DNA of 64,000 bases from Pseudarthrobacter defluvii (GTDB taxonomy: Bacteria > Actinomycetota > Actinomycetes > Actinomycetales > Micrococcaceae), in contig NZ_JAUSYG010000001.1 of assembly GCF_030816725.1 (NCBI RefSeq), forward strand, positions 1,302,001 to 1,366,000, read 5' to 3'. Below, one piece after another: positions 46,766-55,531 of this stretch. Below the pieces are notes generated by a model. The model did no database searches. It was not told where the DNA came from and worked only from the letters and a program-made list of their open reading frames with translations. The first letter of the stretch is position 1. Every line of letters starts with the position of its first letter. A program made the translations under genes and the position numbers.

Positions 46766-47707
46766 TCAGTGCATGCCGCGCAGCAGCCGCGCCAGGACCG
46801 GGACGTTTACAGTGTTGGGGGCGGGACCGGAGGCAAGGAACTCCTTCAATCCCCGCACCATACCGGCAGCATTGACGATCTGGACAGTCTCCAAAGCACC
46901 GGCCGGGCGCCGGTGGTGGTCGATGACGGGCTCATGCAGGTTTCCACCGGAGCTGAGCACTACGGTCCACCCGGTGACGTTGAGCTCCGGGAAGATTTCC
47001 TGCATGGCCCACACCACCCTGGCAAGCTGCGGAGGTGCCACCGCGCGGCCGCCATGGTTGAGGGTCCGGCCGTCCCAGGCGTAGGCGCCCTTGGGCAGGA
47101 GCATTGAGTTCACCAGCGCCAGCCGGTAGCCGGAAAGGACTGCATGGTCGATGTGGCTGTTGTCCGCCGGCGATTGCAGGCCGTTAATGAGCCGGGCAGC
47201 GGGGATGGCGGGCAGTACCTGCCGGGTCAGCAGCTGCACGGTCCGCATTTCGCGCTGGATCCGGGCCTCGGCACCAAAGATTCCCCGTTTCCGCGGAATC
47301 CCGTGAACCTGCTGGCGGGCTTGGGTCAGGGGGATGAGCGGAACGTCGTTTCCGTCGTACGGCGGAACGTAGACCGGAGGGTCCCCGGCGGTGTTCCTGC
47401 CGTTGCCCGGCCTGCGCACGGTGGCCGACGCCCGGCTTCCGGCCGGCGGGGCATCAAAGTGCGCGCCGTCGTCGGACGAAGCGTTACTGACTGTACCGGC
47501 GCCATAGGAGCGGTCGTAGGCCTTGCGCCGTTGCGGATCGATCAGGGTCTCATAGGCAGCGGTCACGCGGCGGAAGGCTGCGGCATCGCCCCCGTGGTCC
47601 GGGTGCGCCATCCTCGCGGCACGCCGGTAGGCCACCTTGATTTCCTTTTCGGTGGCGGTGACGGCCACGCGAAGGATCTGGTAGTGGGAGCTGCTGCTCT
47701 CGGTCAA
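46766..47707 (-). CDS. J-domain protein with NERD-like C-terminal region
   Basis: 313 residues. An N-terminal J domain (about 6-68) has the HPD motif (RMAHPDHGGD) and a YETLIDPQRRKAYD helix; no Gly/Phe or zinc domain follows, so it is not DnaJ itself but a DnaK co-chaperone-like protein. A linker leads to a C-terminal region (about 165-310) whose DHAVLSGYRLALVNSMLLPKGAY stretch resembles a NERD nuclease fold without the catalytic acid-lysine set. The TTG at 47707 is supported by AAGGAAG upstream. Cotranscribed with trmL. Confidence 0.75.
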   Translation of the reverse strand: MTESSSSHYQILRVAVTATEKEIKVAYRRAARMAHPDHGGDAAAFRRVTAAYETLIDPQRRKAYDRSYGAGTVSNASSDDGAHFDAPPAGSRASATVRRPGNGRNTAGDPPVYVPPYDGNDVPLIPLTQARQQVHGIPRKRGIFGAEARIQREMRTVQLLTRQVLPAIPAARLINGLQSPADNSHIDHAVLSGYRLALVNSMLLPKGAYAWDGRTLNHGGRAVAPPQLARVVWAMQEIFPELNVTGWTVVLSSGGNLHEPVIDHHRRPAGALETVQIVNAAGMVRGLKEFLASGPAPNTVNVPVLARLLRGMH

Positions 47708-47865
47708 GCAATCTTCCTTTTCATCGTGCGCGGCGTCCTGGTTCCCCGGAAGGGGTTGCCAACTGCCCGCCCAGTCTAGCCAGCGCTGGTGGGTGGCCTG
47801 CCGTGAACAACGAATGCCCGGGCCGTTCGGGTTCCCGGGGGAGTGGCGTCTAGACTCGTCCCTGC

Positions 47866-48603
47866 ATGGCCGACCACCGGCCGAAGGGGGAAGCGACGGA
47901 AGTGCAGACCGAGATGCCGACGACGGCGGGAGGGCCCGGCAGGGCGCGGTACCGGGGGACGCCACTTGCCATCGCCTTCCTGGGCGCAGTGCTCTTGGGC
48001 GGCTGCAGCGTCGGCGTTCCGGACCCCTCAGTACCCGCGGCAACTGCCGGCCCTCCAGTGCTGGCCACTCCCACCATCACCCCGGGACACGATGCCGCCG
48101 CCGTTGCGGCTCGCGACCTGCCCTTCGCCGCCGGAGACACCCTGGCGCCGGGGGTGGCCGTAGGCATCTCGGATGAGCTGAAGGGCGCGCCGGGCTGGCG
48201 GCTGGAGAAGGAAAATGTGGCCGGTGCCAGCCAATACGCCAAGGCCGATGGCTGCGTTGCTGCCGCCAGGGTCAGTACCGGGCAGGGCCCGCTGGTACGG
48301 GGCGGGGACCGGGACTCAACCGTTGCGCTTTTCCAATACCTGGATGCCACCATCGAGCCTTCGTACCTGAAGACGGAAACATTGCGGTGGGGTGGTACTG
48401 CCGATGCCCCCGGCAAGAACGTGGAAGTGCTGGCACTCCAGCAAACGGCCCCGGGCGGAAGGTCAACTGCCGTGCTGGCAAGGCTTTTTGGCACGGCGGG
48501 TTCGTCAACGTACATATCGCTGTCCTGCCCGGACGCGGCAACCCTTGCCCTGGCACGTGCAGATGTGGTCCGGTTCCTGCCGTTGCTTCCGCCGGCTGCT
48601 TGA
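47866..48603 (+). CDS. Putative lipoprotein of unknown function
   Basis: 245 residues. A hydrophobic stretch ends in the lipobox LGGC (Cys47 from this start), followed by a Pro/Ala/Thr-rich linker and a globular domain with no family I recognise. Start is uncertain: ATG 47866 could be leaderless, with TAGACT 10-15 nt upstream, while GTG 47902 has a purine-rich site (GGAAG) and gives a more typical lipoprotein leader length. Divergent from the J-domain gene. Confidence 0.72.
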   Translation: MADHRPKGEATEVQTEMPTTAGGPGRARYRGTPLAIAFLGAVLLGGCSVGVPDPSVPAATAGPPVLATPTITPGHDAAAVAARDLPFAAGDTLAPGVAVGISDELKGAPGWRLEKENVAGASQYAKADGCVAAARVSTGQGPLVRGGDRDSTVALFQYLDATIEPSYLKTETLRWGGTADAPGKNVEVLALQQTAPGGRSTAVLARLFGTAGSSTYISLSCPDAATLALARADVVRFLPLLPPAA

Positions 48604-48701
48604 GCGGCCAGGCCGGCGCAAAGCCGCCGGTGGCTGGAGGGCACAGCTGCCGGCGGATTCCTTGCGCCCAGTGCCCGCGTTAGGCGGGACGGCTGGGGTC
48701 G

Positions 48702-49124
48702 TCACACCGCGGTTCGGCGGGTCCCCGTTGACAGCCGGTTGAGGGCAAGGGCGGCCACCAGGAGCCCGAAGTCGCGCAGGGCCACGTCGTAGAAGCTTCC
48801 CAGCAGCAGCAGGTTGACGATGATCCCTGCCAGCCAGGCGGCCACCAGCAACGAGCCATACTTGGGGCGCAGTGCCACGGCGAGGCCCGCAATGATCTCC
48901 ACGACACCCACAACGTACATGAAGGTCTGCGGCGCCAAAGGCACGACGGCGGTGGCTTGGGGCGCTAAGTAGACCGTCCAGTCAGTGAGGATGTTCGTGA
49001 ATTTGTCCAGGCCGAAGAGGATGGGTGCGACGGTGAAGACAGTGCGCAGCAGCAGGAATGCCTGTCGCTCCGCCGGCATGGTGCCGGGTGCATGCTGGGT
49101 GCGCACTGCCGATGCTGATTTCAT
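48702..49124 (-). CDS. DoxX/MauE-like membrane protein
   Basis: 140 residues with four hydrophobic helices (about 23-42, 62-84, 91-110, 115-130) and the DoxX-family pattern LRTVFTVAPILFGLDKF near the start. DoxX-like proteins have been linked to thiol/oxidative-stress complexes at the membrane in mycobacteria. The ATG is preceded by AAGGAGAA. It is divergent from the SufR-like regulator, sharing a short control region with an inverted repeat. Confidence 0.85.
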   Translation of the reverse strand: MKSASAVRTQHAPGTMPAERQAFLLLRTVFTVAPILFGLDKFTNILTDWTVYLAPQATAVVPLAPQTFMYVVGVVEIIAGLAVALRPKYGSLLVAAWLAGIIVNLLLLGSFYDVALRDFGLLVAALALNRLSTGTRRTAV

Positions 49125-49134
49125 GGGGTTCTCC

Positions 49135-49163
49135 TTCTAAAAGTAGGTATGCCAATTTTAGAA
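49135..49163. promoter_or_regulatory. Inverted repeat operator between doxX-like and SufR-like genes
   Basis: TTCTAAAA and TTTTAGAA, perfect 8-bp arms 13 nt apart (21 nt centre to centre, two helical turns). It lies just upstream of TATAAT (49176-49181) serving the regulator gene, covers the place where its -35 should be, and is 11 nt from the doxX start. It is a strong candidate for autoregulation by the adjacent regulator. Confidence 0.65.
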
Positions 49164-49175
49164 AGCGCACGGCTC

Positions 49176-49181
49176 TATAAT
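49176..49181 (+). promoter_or_regulatory. -10 element of the SufR-like regulator gene
   Basis: A consensus TATAAT 33 nt upstream of the ATG. No good -35 exists at the expected position, which is occupied by the inverted repeat. Confidence 0.55.
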
Positions 49182-49214
49182 CAATAGATATTGACTTTGG
49201 ATTTGGAGGCTCCC

Positions 49215-49880
49215 ATGTACCGACTTCCCTGGGCGGACAGGATTGCCGCCGTCGCCTCGCTCACGGATGCAAAAAGGCTGCAGCTGTTCGAGCTGGTTGC
49301 AGCGTCACCCCGGCCGGTGGGGCGCGACGAAGTGGCCGAGGCCGCAGGCATGGCCCGGAGCACCGTTTCGTTCCATTTGGACAGGCTGGTCCAGGACGGG
49401 CTGCTGGCCGTGGAATTCCATAAGCCCGCCGGCAGGGCGGGGCCCGGCTCCGGACGGCCGGCCAAAATGTACCGCCCCGTGGGCAACGAAGTGGGTGCGT
49501 CCGTGCCGGACCGGAACTATGACCTCGCCGGGGAACTGATGGCGGCTGCCATCGAGGCCTCCCAGTCCGAAGGGGACCCGGTGGGGGAGTCTCTGCGCGC
49601 AGTCGCGTTCCGGAGGGGCCGCGAGCTGGCAGAGGCAGCCGGCGGCCTGGAGGAGTTCCTGGCGGAAGCGGGCTACCAGCCGGAGCCCGACGGCGACGGC
49701 GGCTACCTCCTTCCCAACTGCCCCTTCCACCGCCTCTCCCGGGCACATGCGGGCGTAGTGTGCGACATGAACGGAGCCTTCCTTCGGGGAGCAGCGACCG
49801 GCTGCGGCAGCCCGGAAGGCCGCGTTGCCGAGGCCGCCGGACCCGGTCACTGCTGTGCACGGATCAAGGGCGCAGGCTGA
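49215..49880 (+). CDS. SufR-like winged-helix transcriptional regulator with cysteine cluster
   Basis: 221 residues. N-terminal ArsR/DeoR-like HTH (about 15-90; EVAEAAGMARSTVSFHLDRLVQDGLL). The C-terminal half has Cys169 (NCPFHRL), Cys183 (VVCDMN), Cys197 and Cys213-Cys214 (GHCCARI), spaced x13-x13-x15, close to the cysteine pattern of SufR, which binds an Fe-S cluster. The ATG at 49215 has a GGAGG 5 nt upstream and is clearly better than TTG 49191. It precedes a cysteine desulfurase by 44 nt. Fe-S or redox control of sulfur mobilisation is inference from sequence and context. Confidence 0.82.
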   Translation: MYRLPWADRIAAVASLTDAKRLQLFELVAASPRPVGRDEVAEAAGMARSTVSFHLDRLVQDGLLAVEFHKPAGRAGPGSGRPAKMYRPVGNEVGASVPDRNYDLAGELMAAAIEASQSEGDPVGESLRAVAFRRGRELAEAAGGLEEFLAEAGYQPEPDGDGGYLLPNCPFHRLSRAHAGVVCDMNGAFLRGAATGCGSPEGRVAEAAGPGHCCARIKGAG

Positions 49881-49924
49881 CCCGCGCCGGCGGGGGCGAA
49901 GGCATGCCGCGATAGAATTGCAGG

Positions 49925-51154
49925 ATGCCCGCCTACCTCGACCATGCCGCCACTACGCCGCTTTCCGGCGCCGCGCTCGCCGCCTTGACCCGCGAACTTG
50001 CACGCACCGGCAACCCCTCATCCCTGCACGGATCCGGCCGCCGGGCGCGCCGTGCCGTGGAGGACGCACGGGAGGCTATCGCCGCAGCAGCGGGAGCCCA
50101 CCCCTCGGAAGTGATTTTCACGTCGGGCGGGACCGAGTCGGACAACCTCGCGGTGAAGGGCATGTACTGGTCCCGGGTGGCAGAAGACCCCAAGCGGCGC
50201 CGCATCCTCTGCTCCGCCGTCGAACATCACGCGGTGCTTGACACGGTGGAATGGCTCGAGCGCCACGAAGGTGCTGAGGTGACCTGGCTGCCGGTGGACG
50301 GCGAAGGGGTCCTGGACCTGGAGGTCCTCGAAACGGAACTTTCGCGCGAGCCAGGAACCGTGGCACTGGTGACCGTCATGTGGGCCAACAATGAGGTGGG
50401 CACCATTCAACCGATCCAGCGCATCGTTGAGCTGGCGCACGCCGCCGGCGCCCCGGTGCATTCCGACGCCGTCCAGGCGTTCGGCTCAGTACCGGTGCGC
50501 TTCAAGGAATCGGGCCTGGAGGCCATGTCCATCTCCGCGCACAAAATCGGCGGCCCCGTCGGCGTGGGCGCACTCCTGCTGGGGCGGGCGGTGACGCTGA
50601 CGCCCGTGCAGCACGGCGGCGGGCAGGAACGTGACGTCCGCTCGGGCACACTGGACACCGCCTCCATCGCCGCGTTCGCCGCAGCCGCGGAAGCCGCCGC
50701 TGCTGCCCTGCCCGCCGAGGCGGCCCGGATCGCCGGGCTGCGTGACCGGCTGATTGACGGCGTCCGTGAACGCGTGCCCGAGGCCGTCCTTCGCGGCGCA
50801 CCCGGGGCCGGGCGTCTTCCGGGCAACGCACACTTCACGTTCCCCGGCTGCGAAGGGGACTCGCTGCTGTTCCTCCTCGACCTGGCCGGCATCGAGTCCT
50901 CCACCGGTTCGGCCTGCACCGCCGGCGTGCCCCGGCCCTCCCACGTGCTGCTGGCCATGGGCCTGGATGAGGAAACGGCGCGTGGAGCCCAGCGGTTCAG
51001 CCTGGGGCACGCGTCAACCGGGGCTGACGTGGATGCCCTGCTTGCAGCACTCCCCGAGGCATACGCGCGGGCGCGCCAGGCGGGCATGGCCGGCCATGAG
51101 TCCTCGATCCAGACCGCCGGCACCGTGGCGCGGCAGGCGCTGGGCGGTGCCTGA
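49925..51154 (+). CDS. iscS: Cysteine desulfurase (NifS/IscS family)
   Basis: 409-residue PLP enzyme that removes sulfur from cysteine as an enzyme-bound persulfide. PLP lysine Lys207 in SISAHKIGGPVG; catalytic Cys331 in SSTGSACTAGVPRPSHV; N-terminal YLDHAATTPL; VMWANNEVGTIQPI mid-protein. The short active-site loop suggests the class I (IscS/NifS) type. It stands between the SufR-like regulator and mnmA, so it probably supplies sulfur to tRNA thiolation, and perhaps to Fe-S clusters. Confidence 0.93.
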   Translation: MPAYLDHAATTPLSGAALAALTRELARTGNPSSLHGSGRRARRAVEDAREAIAAAAGAHPSEVIFTSGGTESDNLAVKGMYWSRVAEDPKRRRILCSAVEHHAVLDTVEWLERHEGAEVTWLPVDGEGVLDLEVLETELSREPGTVALVTVMWANNEVGTIQPIQRIVELAHAAGAPVHSDAVQAFGSVPVRFKESGLEAMSISAHKIGGPVGVGALLLGRAVTLTPVQHGGGQERDVRSGTLDTASIAAFAAAAEAAAAALPAEAARIAGLRDRLIDGVRERVPEAVLRGAPGAGRLPGNAHFTFPGCEGDSLLFLLDLAGIESSTGSACTAGVPRPSHVLLAMGLDEETARGAQRFSLGHASTGADVDALLAALPEAYARARQAGMAGHESSIQTAGTVARQALGGA

Positions 51155-51279
51155 CCCTTCGCAAGCGGCCTCTCCGGCCGATTTGCCTGCCGCCGTAGAA
51201 TGGATAGGCGAAGATCATTTCCGCGCCGGCGCGCCGCGCACGGACCCGGAAAGCCAGCAAACCCGAACAGAAAGCCAGC

Positions 51280-52413
51280 ATGCGAGTACTAGCAGCCATG
51301 AGTGGCGGAGTTGACTCCGCTGTTGCCGCCGCCCGCGCGGTGGAGGCCGGGCACGACGTCGTCGGCGTCCACCTGGCCCTATCACGCATGCCGGGCACCC
51401 TGCGGACGGGCAGCCGCGGCTGCTGCACCATCGAGGACTCCCGGGACGCCTGGCGGGCGTGCGACGTGCTGGGCATTCCCTACTACGTGTGGGATTTCTC
51501 CGAGCGCTTCAAGGAAGACGTCGTCCAGGACTTCATCGACGAATACGCCGCCGGCAGGACGCCCAACCCCTGCATGCGCTGCAACGAACGCATCAAGTTC
51601 GCCGCCCTGCTGGAAAAGGCCATCGCCCTGGGCTTCGACGCCGTCTGCACCGGCCACTACGCCAAGGTCATCGAGGACGCCGACGGCAACCGGGAACTGC
51701 ACCGCGCAGCCGACTGGGCCAAGGACCAGAGCTACGTCCTGGGCGTCCTCACCCACGAACAGCTCAAGCACTCCATGTTCCCGCTGGCGGACACCCCCTC
51801 CAAGGCCGAGGTAAGGGCCGAAGCGGAGCGCCGCGGCCTCTCGGTAGCCAACAAGCCGGACAGCCACGACATCTGCTTTATCCCCGACGGCGACACTGCC
51901 GGCTGGCTCGCTGAAAAGATCGCCATGACCAGTGGTGACATCGTCGATGAGACGGGCACAAAGGTAGGCGAGCACCCCGGCGCCAACGCCTTCACCGTCG
52001 GCCAGCGGCGCGGACTCAAGCTTGGCACGCCTGCTGCCGACGGAAAGCCCCGCTTCGTGCTCGAAATCCGGCCCAAGGAAAACAAAGTGGTGGTGGGTCC
52101 GGAGGCGCTGCTGGCCATCGATGAGATCCGCGGCATCAAGGTCTCCTGGGCCGGCCTGCCCATCGCCGAGGTGGAATCCGCTGCCGAATTCGACTGCTAT
52201 GCGCAGGTCCGGGCACACGGGGATCCGGTTCCGGCCACTGCATGGATGGAACCGGCAGCGGACGGTGCCGCCGGAAGCCAGCTCGTGGTCCGGCTGGTGA
52301 CGCCGCTGCGCGGCGTGGCTCCCGGCCAGACAGTGGTGCTGTACCAGGGGAGCCGGGTTCTGGGCCAGGCCACCATCGACGCCGCCCGCTCGCTCCAGCG
52401 GGCCGCCCTGTAA
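51280..52413 (+). CDS. mnmA: tRNA-specific 2-thiouridylase MnmA
   Basis: Introduces 2-thiouridine at wobble U34 of tRNA-Lys, -Glu and -Gln. 377 residues: PP-loop SGGVDSA (8-14), the catalytic cysteines Cys101 ([12 protein letters not shown]) and Cys199 ([11 protein letters not shown]), and the C-terminal GRRG-like [15 protein letters not shown] at 51280. The cysteine desulfurase just upstream is the likely sulfur donor; the same iscS-mnmA order occurs in mycobacteria. Confidence 0.96.
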   Translation: MRVLAAMSGGVDSAVAAARAVEAGHDVVGVHLALSRMPGTLRTGSRGCCTIEDSRDAWRACDVLGIPYYVWDFSERFKEDVVQDFIDEYAAGRTPNPCMRCNERIKFAALLEKAIALGFDAVCTGHYAKVIEDADGNRELHRAADWAKDQSYVLGVLTHEQLKHSMFPLADTPSKAEVRAEAERRGLSVANKPDSHDICFIPDGDTAGWLAEKIAMTSGDIVDETGTKVGEHPGANAFTVGQRRGLKLGTPAADGKPRFVLEIRPKENKVVVGPEALLAIDEIRGIKVSWAGLPIAEVESAAEFDCYAQVRAHGDPVPATAWMEPAADGAAGSQLVVRLVTPLRGVAPGQTVVLYQGSRVLGQATIDAARSLQRAAL

Positions 52414-52424
52414 TCCACAGCTGA

Positions 52425-52464
52425 ACAAAGCACCGCCCCCGGTTTCCATAGGGGCGGTGCTTTG
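52425..52464 (+). terminator. Rho-independent terminator after mnmA
   Basis: CAAAGCACCGCCCC (52426-52439) pairs with its complement (52451-52464), 14 bp around an 11-nt loop. Confidence 0.85.
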
Positions 52465-52670
52465 CTGTGCCCGGCTCTCCACATGCCTTGCGGGCCAGCG
52501 AATCAATGAAGGTATCAACGAGATAAAGTTTGTGTTTCAACTCACAGGATTGGCCGTCCTGAGGGCAGACTCTCTGATTGAATCAAGGGATCAGCACTGC
52601 ACGCCGGGGCAGGGGCCACCTTTGCCCATGTCTCCGGCGCGCGCGTACTCATCGGACAGAAAGTTCACAG

Positions 52671-54311
52671 ATGATCAAGAGCACAACGGCCTTGCACCGC
52701 GCCATCGCGCTGGCAGGCATCTCCGCCCTGGCCCTGACAGCCTGCACAGGGCCATCGGGCGGTGGCGGTGGAACGTCCACCGGCGGCAGCGCCGGCGGCG
52801 GTGCCATCACTTTCGGAACCACAGACAAAGTCGTCACCCTCGACCCCGCCGGCTCCTATGACGCAGGGTCCTTCCTGGTCATGAACCAGGTCTACCCCTT
52901 CCTGATGAACTCCAAACCCGGCTCTGCCGAGGTCAGCCCGGACATCGCGGAGTCTGCATCATTCACCGCGCCCACGGAATTCACGGTAAAGCTCAAGCCC
53001 AACCTGAAGTTCGCAAATGGCCATGCCCTCACCGCCTCGGACGTGAAGTTCTCCTACGACCGCGTTGTTAAGATCGATGACCCCAATGGGCCCGCATCCC
53101 TGCTGTCAAACCTCAAGTCGGTTGAGGCCAAGGACGACACCACCGTGGTCTTCACGCTCAAGCAGGCCAATGACCAGGTGTTCCCCAGCGTCCTGGGCAC
53201 CAACACGGGACCGATCATCGATGAGGAAGTGTTCCCGGCAGACAAGATCATGAGCGATGAGGACATCGTCGCCGGCAAGCCCTTCGCCGGCCCCTACACC
53301 ATCGACTCCTACAAGAAGAACGAACTGGTCAGCCTCAAGGCCAATGCGGACTACAGCGGGCTGCTGGGCAAGCCGGCCAATGACAGTGCCGTCATCAAGT
53401 ACTACGCCGACTCCAACAACCTCAAGCTGGACGTCCAGGGCGGCAACATCGACGTTGCCGGCCGCAGCCTCACCGCAACCGATGCCGCAGACCTGGACAA
53501 GGACTCCAAGGTCAAGGTCTACAAGGGTCCGGGCGGGGAACTGCGCTACATCGTGTTCAACTTCGACACCATGCCCTTCGGCGCCAAGACACCCGAAGCC
53601 AACCCCGCCAAGGCCCTCGCGGTGCGGCAGGCCATGGCTGACATCGTGGACCGCCAGGCCATCTCGGACCAGGTCTACAAGGGCACGTATGTTCCGGCCT
53701 ACTCCGTGGTGCCGGACGGCCTGCCTGGTGCAACCCAGCCGATGAAGGAGATGTACGGCGACGGCAGCGGCAAGCCGAGCCTGGACAAAGCCAAGAAGGT
53801 CCTGGCGGATGCCGGAGTCACCGGGCCGGTCAACATCAAGCTGCAGTACAACCCGGACCACTACGGCAAGTCCTCCGGTGACGAATACGCCATGGTCAAG
53901 GAGCAGCTGGAGAAGTCAGGCCTGTTCACCGTTGACCTGCAGTCCACCGAGTGGGTGACCTACTCCAAGGCACGCACCGCAGACGCCTACCCTGTGTACC
54001 AGTTGGGCTGGTTCCCGGACTACTCGGATGCGGACAACTACCTCACGCCGTTCTTCATCCCTGGCAACTTCCTGAAGAACCACTACGAGAACCCGACCGT
54101 CACGGACCTGGTGCAGAAGCAGCTCACCACCCCGGACAAGACCGAGCGCCAGAAGCTGATCGGCGACGTACAGACGGCTGTCGCCAAGGACCTGTCCACG
54201 CTGCCGCTCCTCCAGGGCTCGCAGCTGCTGGTGGCAGGGAAAGACGTCAAGGGTGTCGAAAAGACCCTTGATCCCTCCTTCAAGACCCGCCTTGGCGTCC
54301 TGTCCAAGTAA
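52671..54311 (+). CDS. Peptide ABC transporter substrate-binding lipoprotein (family 5)
   Basis: 546 residues. From the ATG at 52671 the leader ends in the lipobox LTAC at about residue 25, followed by a Gly/Ser linker. SBP_bac_5 features: FTVKLKPNLKFANGHALTASDVKFSYDR and YIVFNFDTMPFG. It binds oligopeptides or similar ligands outside the cell. The open frame reaches 52578 but only the chosen start gives a signal peptide. The 257-nt region upstream shows no gene and no clear riboswitch. Confidence 0.93.
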   Translation: MIKSTTALHRAIALAGISALALTACTGPSGGGGGTSTGGSAGGGAITFGTTDKVVTLDPAGSYDAGSFLVMNQVYPFLMNSKPGSAEVSPDIAESASFTAPTEFTVKLKPNLKFANGHALTASDVKFSYDRVVKIDDPNGPASLLSNLKSVEAKDDTTVVFTLKQANDQVFPSVLGTNTGPIIDEEVFPADKIMSDEDIVAGKPFAGPYTIDSYKKNELVSLKANADYSGLLGKPANDSAVIKYYADSNNLKLDVQGGNIDVAGRSLTATDAADLDKDSKVKVYKGPGGELRYIVFNFDTMPFGAKTPEANPAKALAVRQAMADIVDRQAISDQVYKGTYVPAYSVVPDGLPGATQPMKEMYGDGSGKPSLDKAKKVLADAGVTGPVNIKLQYNPDHYGKSSGDEYAMVKEQLEKSGLFTVDLQSTEWVTYSKARTADAYPVYQLGWFPDYSDADNYLTPFFIPGNFLKNHYENPTVTDLVQKQLTTPDKTERQKLIGDVQTAVAKDLSTLPLLQGSQLLVAGKDVKGVEKTLDPSFKTRLGVLSK

Positions 54312-54344
54312 GCACTCCACCCCCATCGGGCTTTGACAGGCCAG

Positions 54345-54376
54345 AGGCGGGACGCCGCAACGGTGTCCCGCCTTTT
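54345..54376 (+). terminator. Internal terminator between binding protein and permease
   Basis: AGGCGGGAC / GTCCCGCCT hairpin with an 11-nt loop followed by TTTTG. Placed inside the importer operon, it would let the binding protein be made in excess over the membrane and ATPase parts, as is common for ABC importers. Confidence 0.8.
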
Positions 54377-54438
54377 GCCGGTCATCAGCCAGCACCGAGG
54401 GGACTGCTGGCTCCCGGTCACCACGAATTCAGGTACCG

Positions 54439-55530
54439 ATGACAACTTTGATTGACGCGCCACCCAGTGACGCGGACGCACTCCTTCCGCCCAAGAAAAA
54501 GCAGGCTGGCGGAGGGCTGGGCCAGTACATCCTGGTCCGCTTCCTGCTGATCTTCCCCACCATCCTCATCCTCGTCACCATGGTGTTCTTCCTGATGCGG
54601 ATCACCGGTGATCCCATCACGGCCGCCATGGGTGGCCGGCTGCCCCCGGAACAGCTGCAGGAACGGATCCATGCTGCCGGTTACGACCGGCCGCTGCTCG
54701 TGCAGTACTTCGAATACCTGGGCCAGCTGGTCACAGGAAACTTTGGCACAACGCTTTCGGACAACCGACAGGTCACCGAGATGCTGACCACCTACGGCTC
54801 GGCCACACTGGAGCTGGCCATCAACGCGCTTATCGTCGCCCTGCTGGTCGGCATCCCGCTGGGCATGGTCGCCGCACACCGGCGTGACCACCTGCCCGAT
54901 GCGGTACTCCGTATCCTGGCCATCCTGTTCTATGCAACCCCGGTCTTCTTCGCGGGCATGCTGCTTAAGCTGGTGTTCTCCGTATGGCTGGGCTGGCTTC
55001 CCGTGGCCGGCCGCGCCGGCACAAGGACCGAACTGTCCCTCACCGCACTGCAGGCTCCCAGCGGGATCTACTGGCTGGACGCGCTGCGCAGCGGAAACAT
55101 GGCGGCCTTCAGCGACGTCATGTCCCACGCCGTCCTTCCGGCGCTGGCACTGGGTTTCCTGACCGCCGGGGTGTTCCTGCGCCTGGTCCGGACGAACGTC
55201 ATCGGCACCCTCGGCAAGGACTACGTCGAGGCCGGCCGTTCACGCGGCGTCAGTGAGTTCCGGCTGGTGACCAAGCACGCCTACAAGCCGGCGCTGATTC
55301 CAATCATCACGGTCATGGGCCTGCAGATCGCTGTGCTGCTGGGCGGCGCCGTGCTCACGGAAACCACCTTCGAATGGAAGGGCCTCGGGTTCCAGCTGGC
55401 CAACTACCTCACGGCGCGCGACTTCGTGGCTGTCCAGGGCATTGTGGTGCTGCTGGCCGTCATCGTCGCCGTCACCAACTTCATCGTGGACATCATCGCC
55501 GCGCTGATCGACCCCCGCGTGAGGTACTGA
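54439..55530 (+). CDS. Peptide ABC transporter permease 1 (DppB/OppB type)
   Basis: 363 residues with a charged N-terminal tail and six hydrophobic helices. DppB features include the N-terminal helix (YILVRFLLIFPTILILVTMVFFLMRITGDP), the conserved LLVQYFEYLGQLVTGNFG loop and the EAA loop DYVEAGRSRGVSEFRLVTKHAYKPAL. It forms the membrane channel with the next gene. Confidence 0.94.
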   Translation: MTTLIDAPPSDADALLPPKKKQAGGGLGQYILVRFLLIFPTILILVTMVFFLMRITGDPITAAMGGRLPPEQLQERIHAAGYDRPLLVQYFEYLGQLVTGNFGTTLSDNRQVTEMLTTYGSATLELAINALIVALLVGIPLGMVAAHRRDHLPDAVLRILAILFYATPVFFAGMLLKLVFSVWLGWLPVAGRAGTRTELSLTALQAPSGIYWLDALRSGNMAAFSDVMSHAVLPALALGFLTAGVFLRLVRTNVIGTLGKDYVEAGRSRGVSEFRLVTKHAYKPALIPIITVMGLQIAVLLGGAVLTETTFEWKGLGFQLANYLTARDFVAVQGIVVLLAVIVAVTNFIVDIIAALIDPRVRY

Positions 55531-55531
55531 C

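Noticed and set aside
48604..48701. Possible terminator hairpin (CCGCCGG/CCGGCGG) between the lipoprotein and doxX genes
   Set aside because: Seven-bp stem, 19-nt loop and no T run; too weak to call.
52414..52670. Possible riboswitch or leader peptide upstream of the peptide importer
   Set aside because: Beyond the mnmA terminator I could find no conserved leader structure or credible small ORF.
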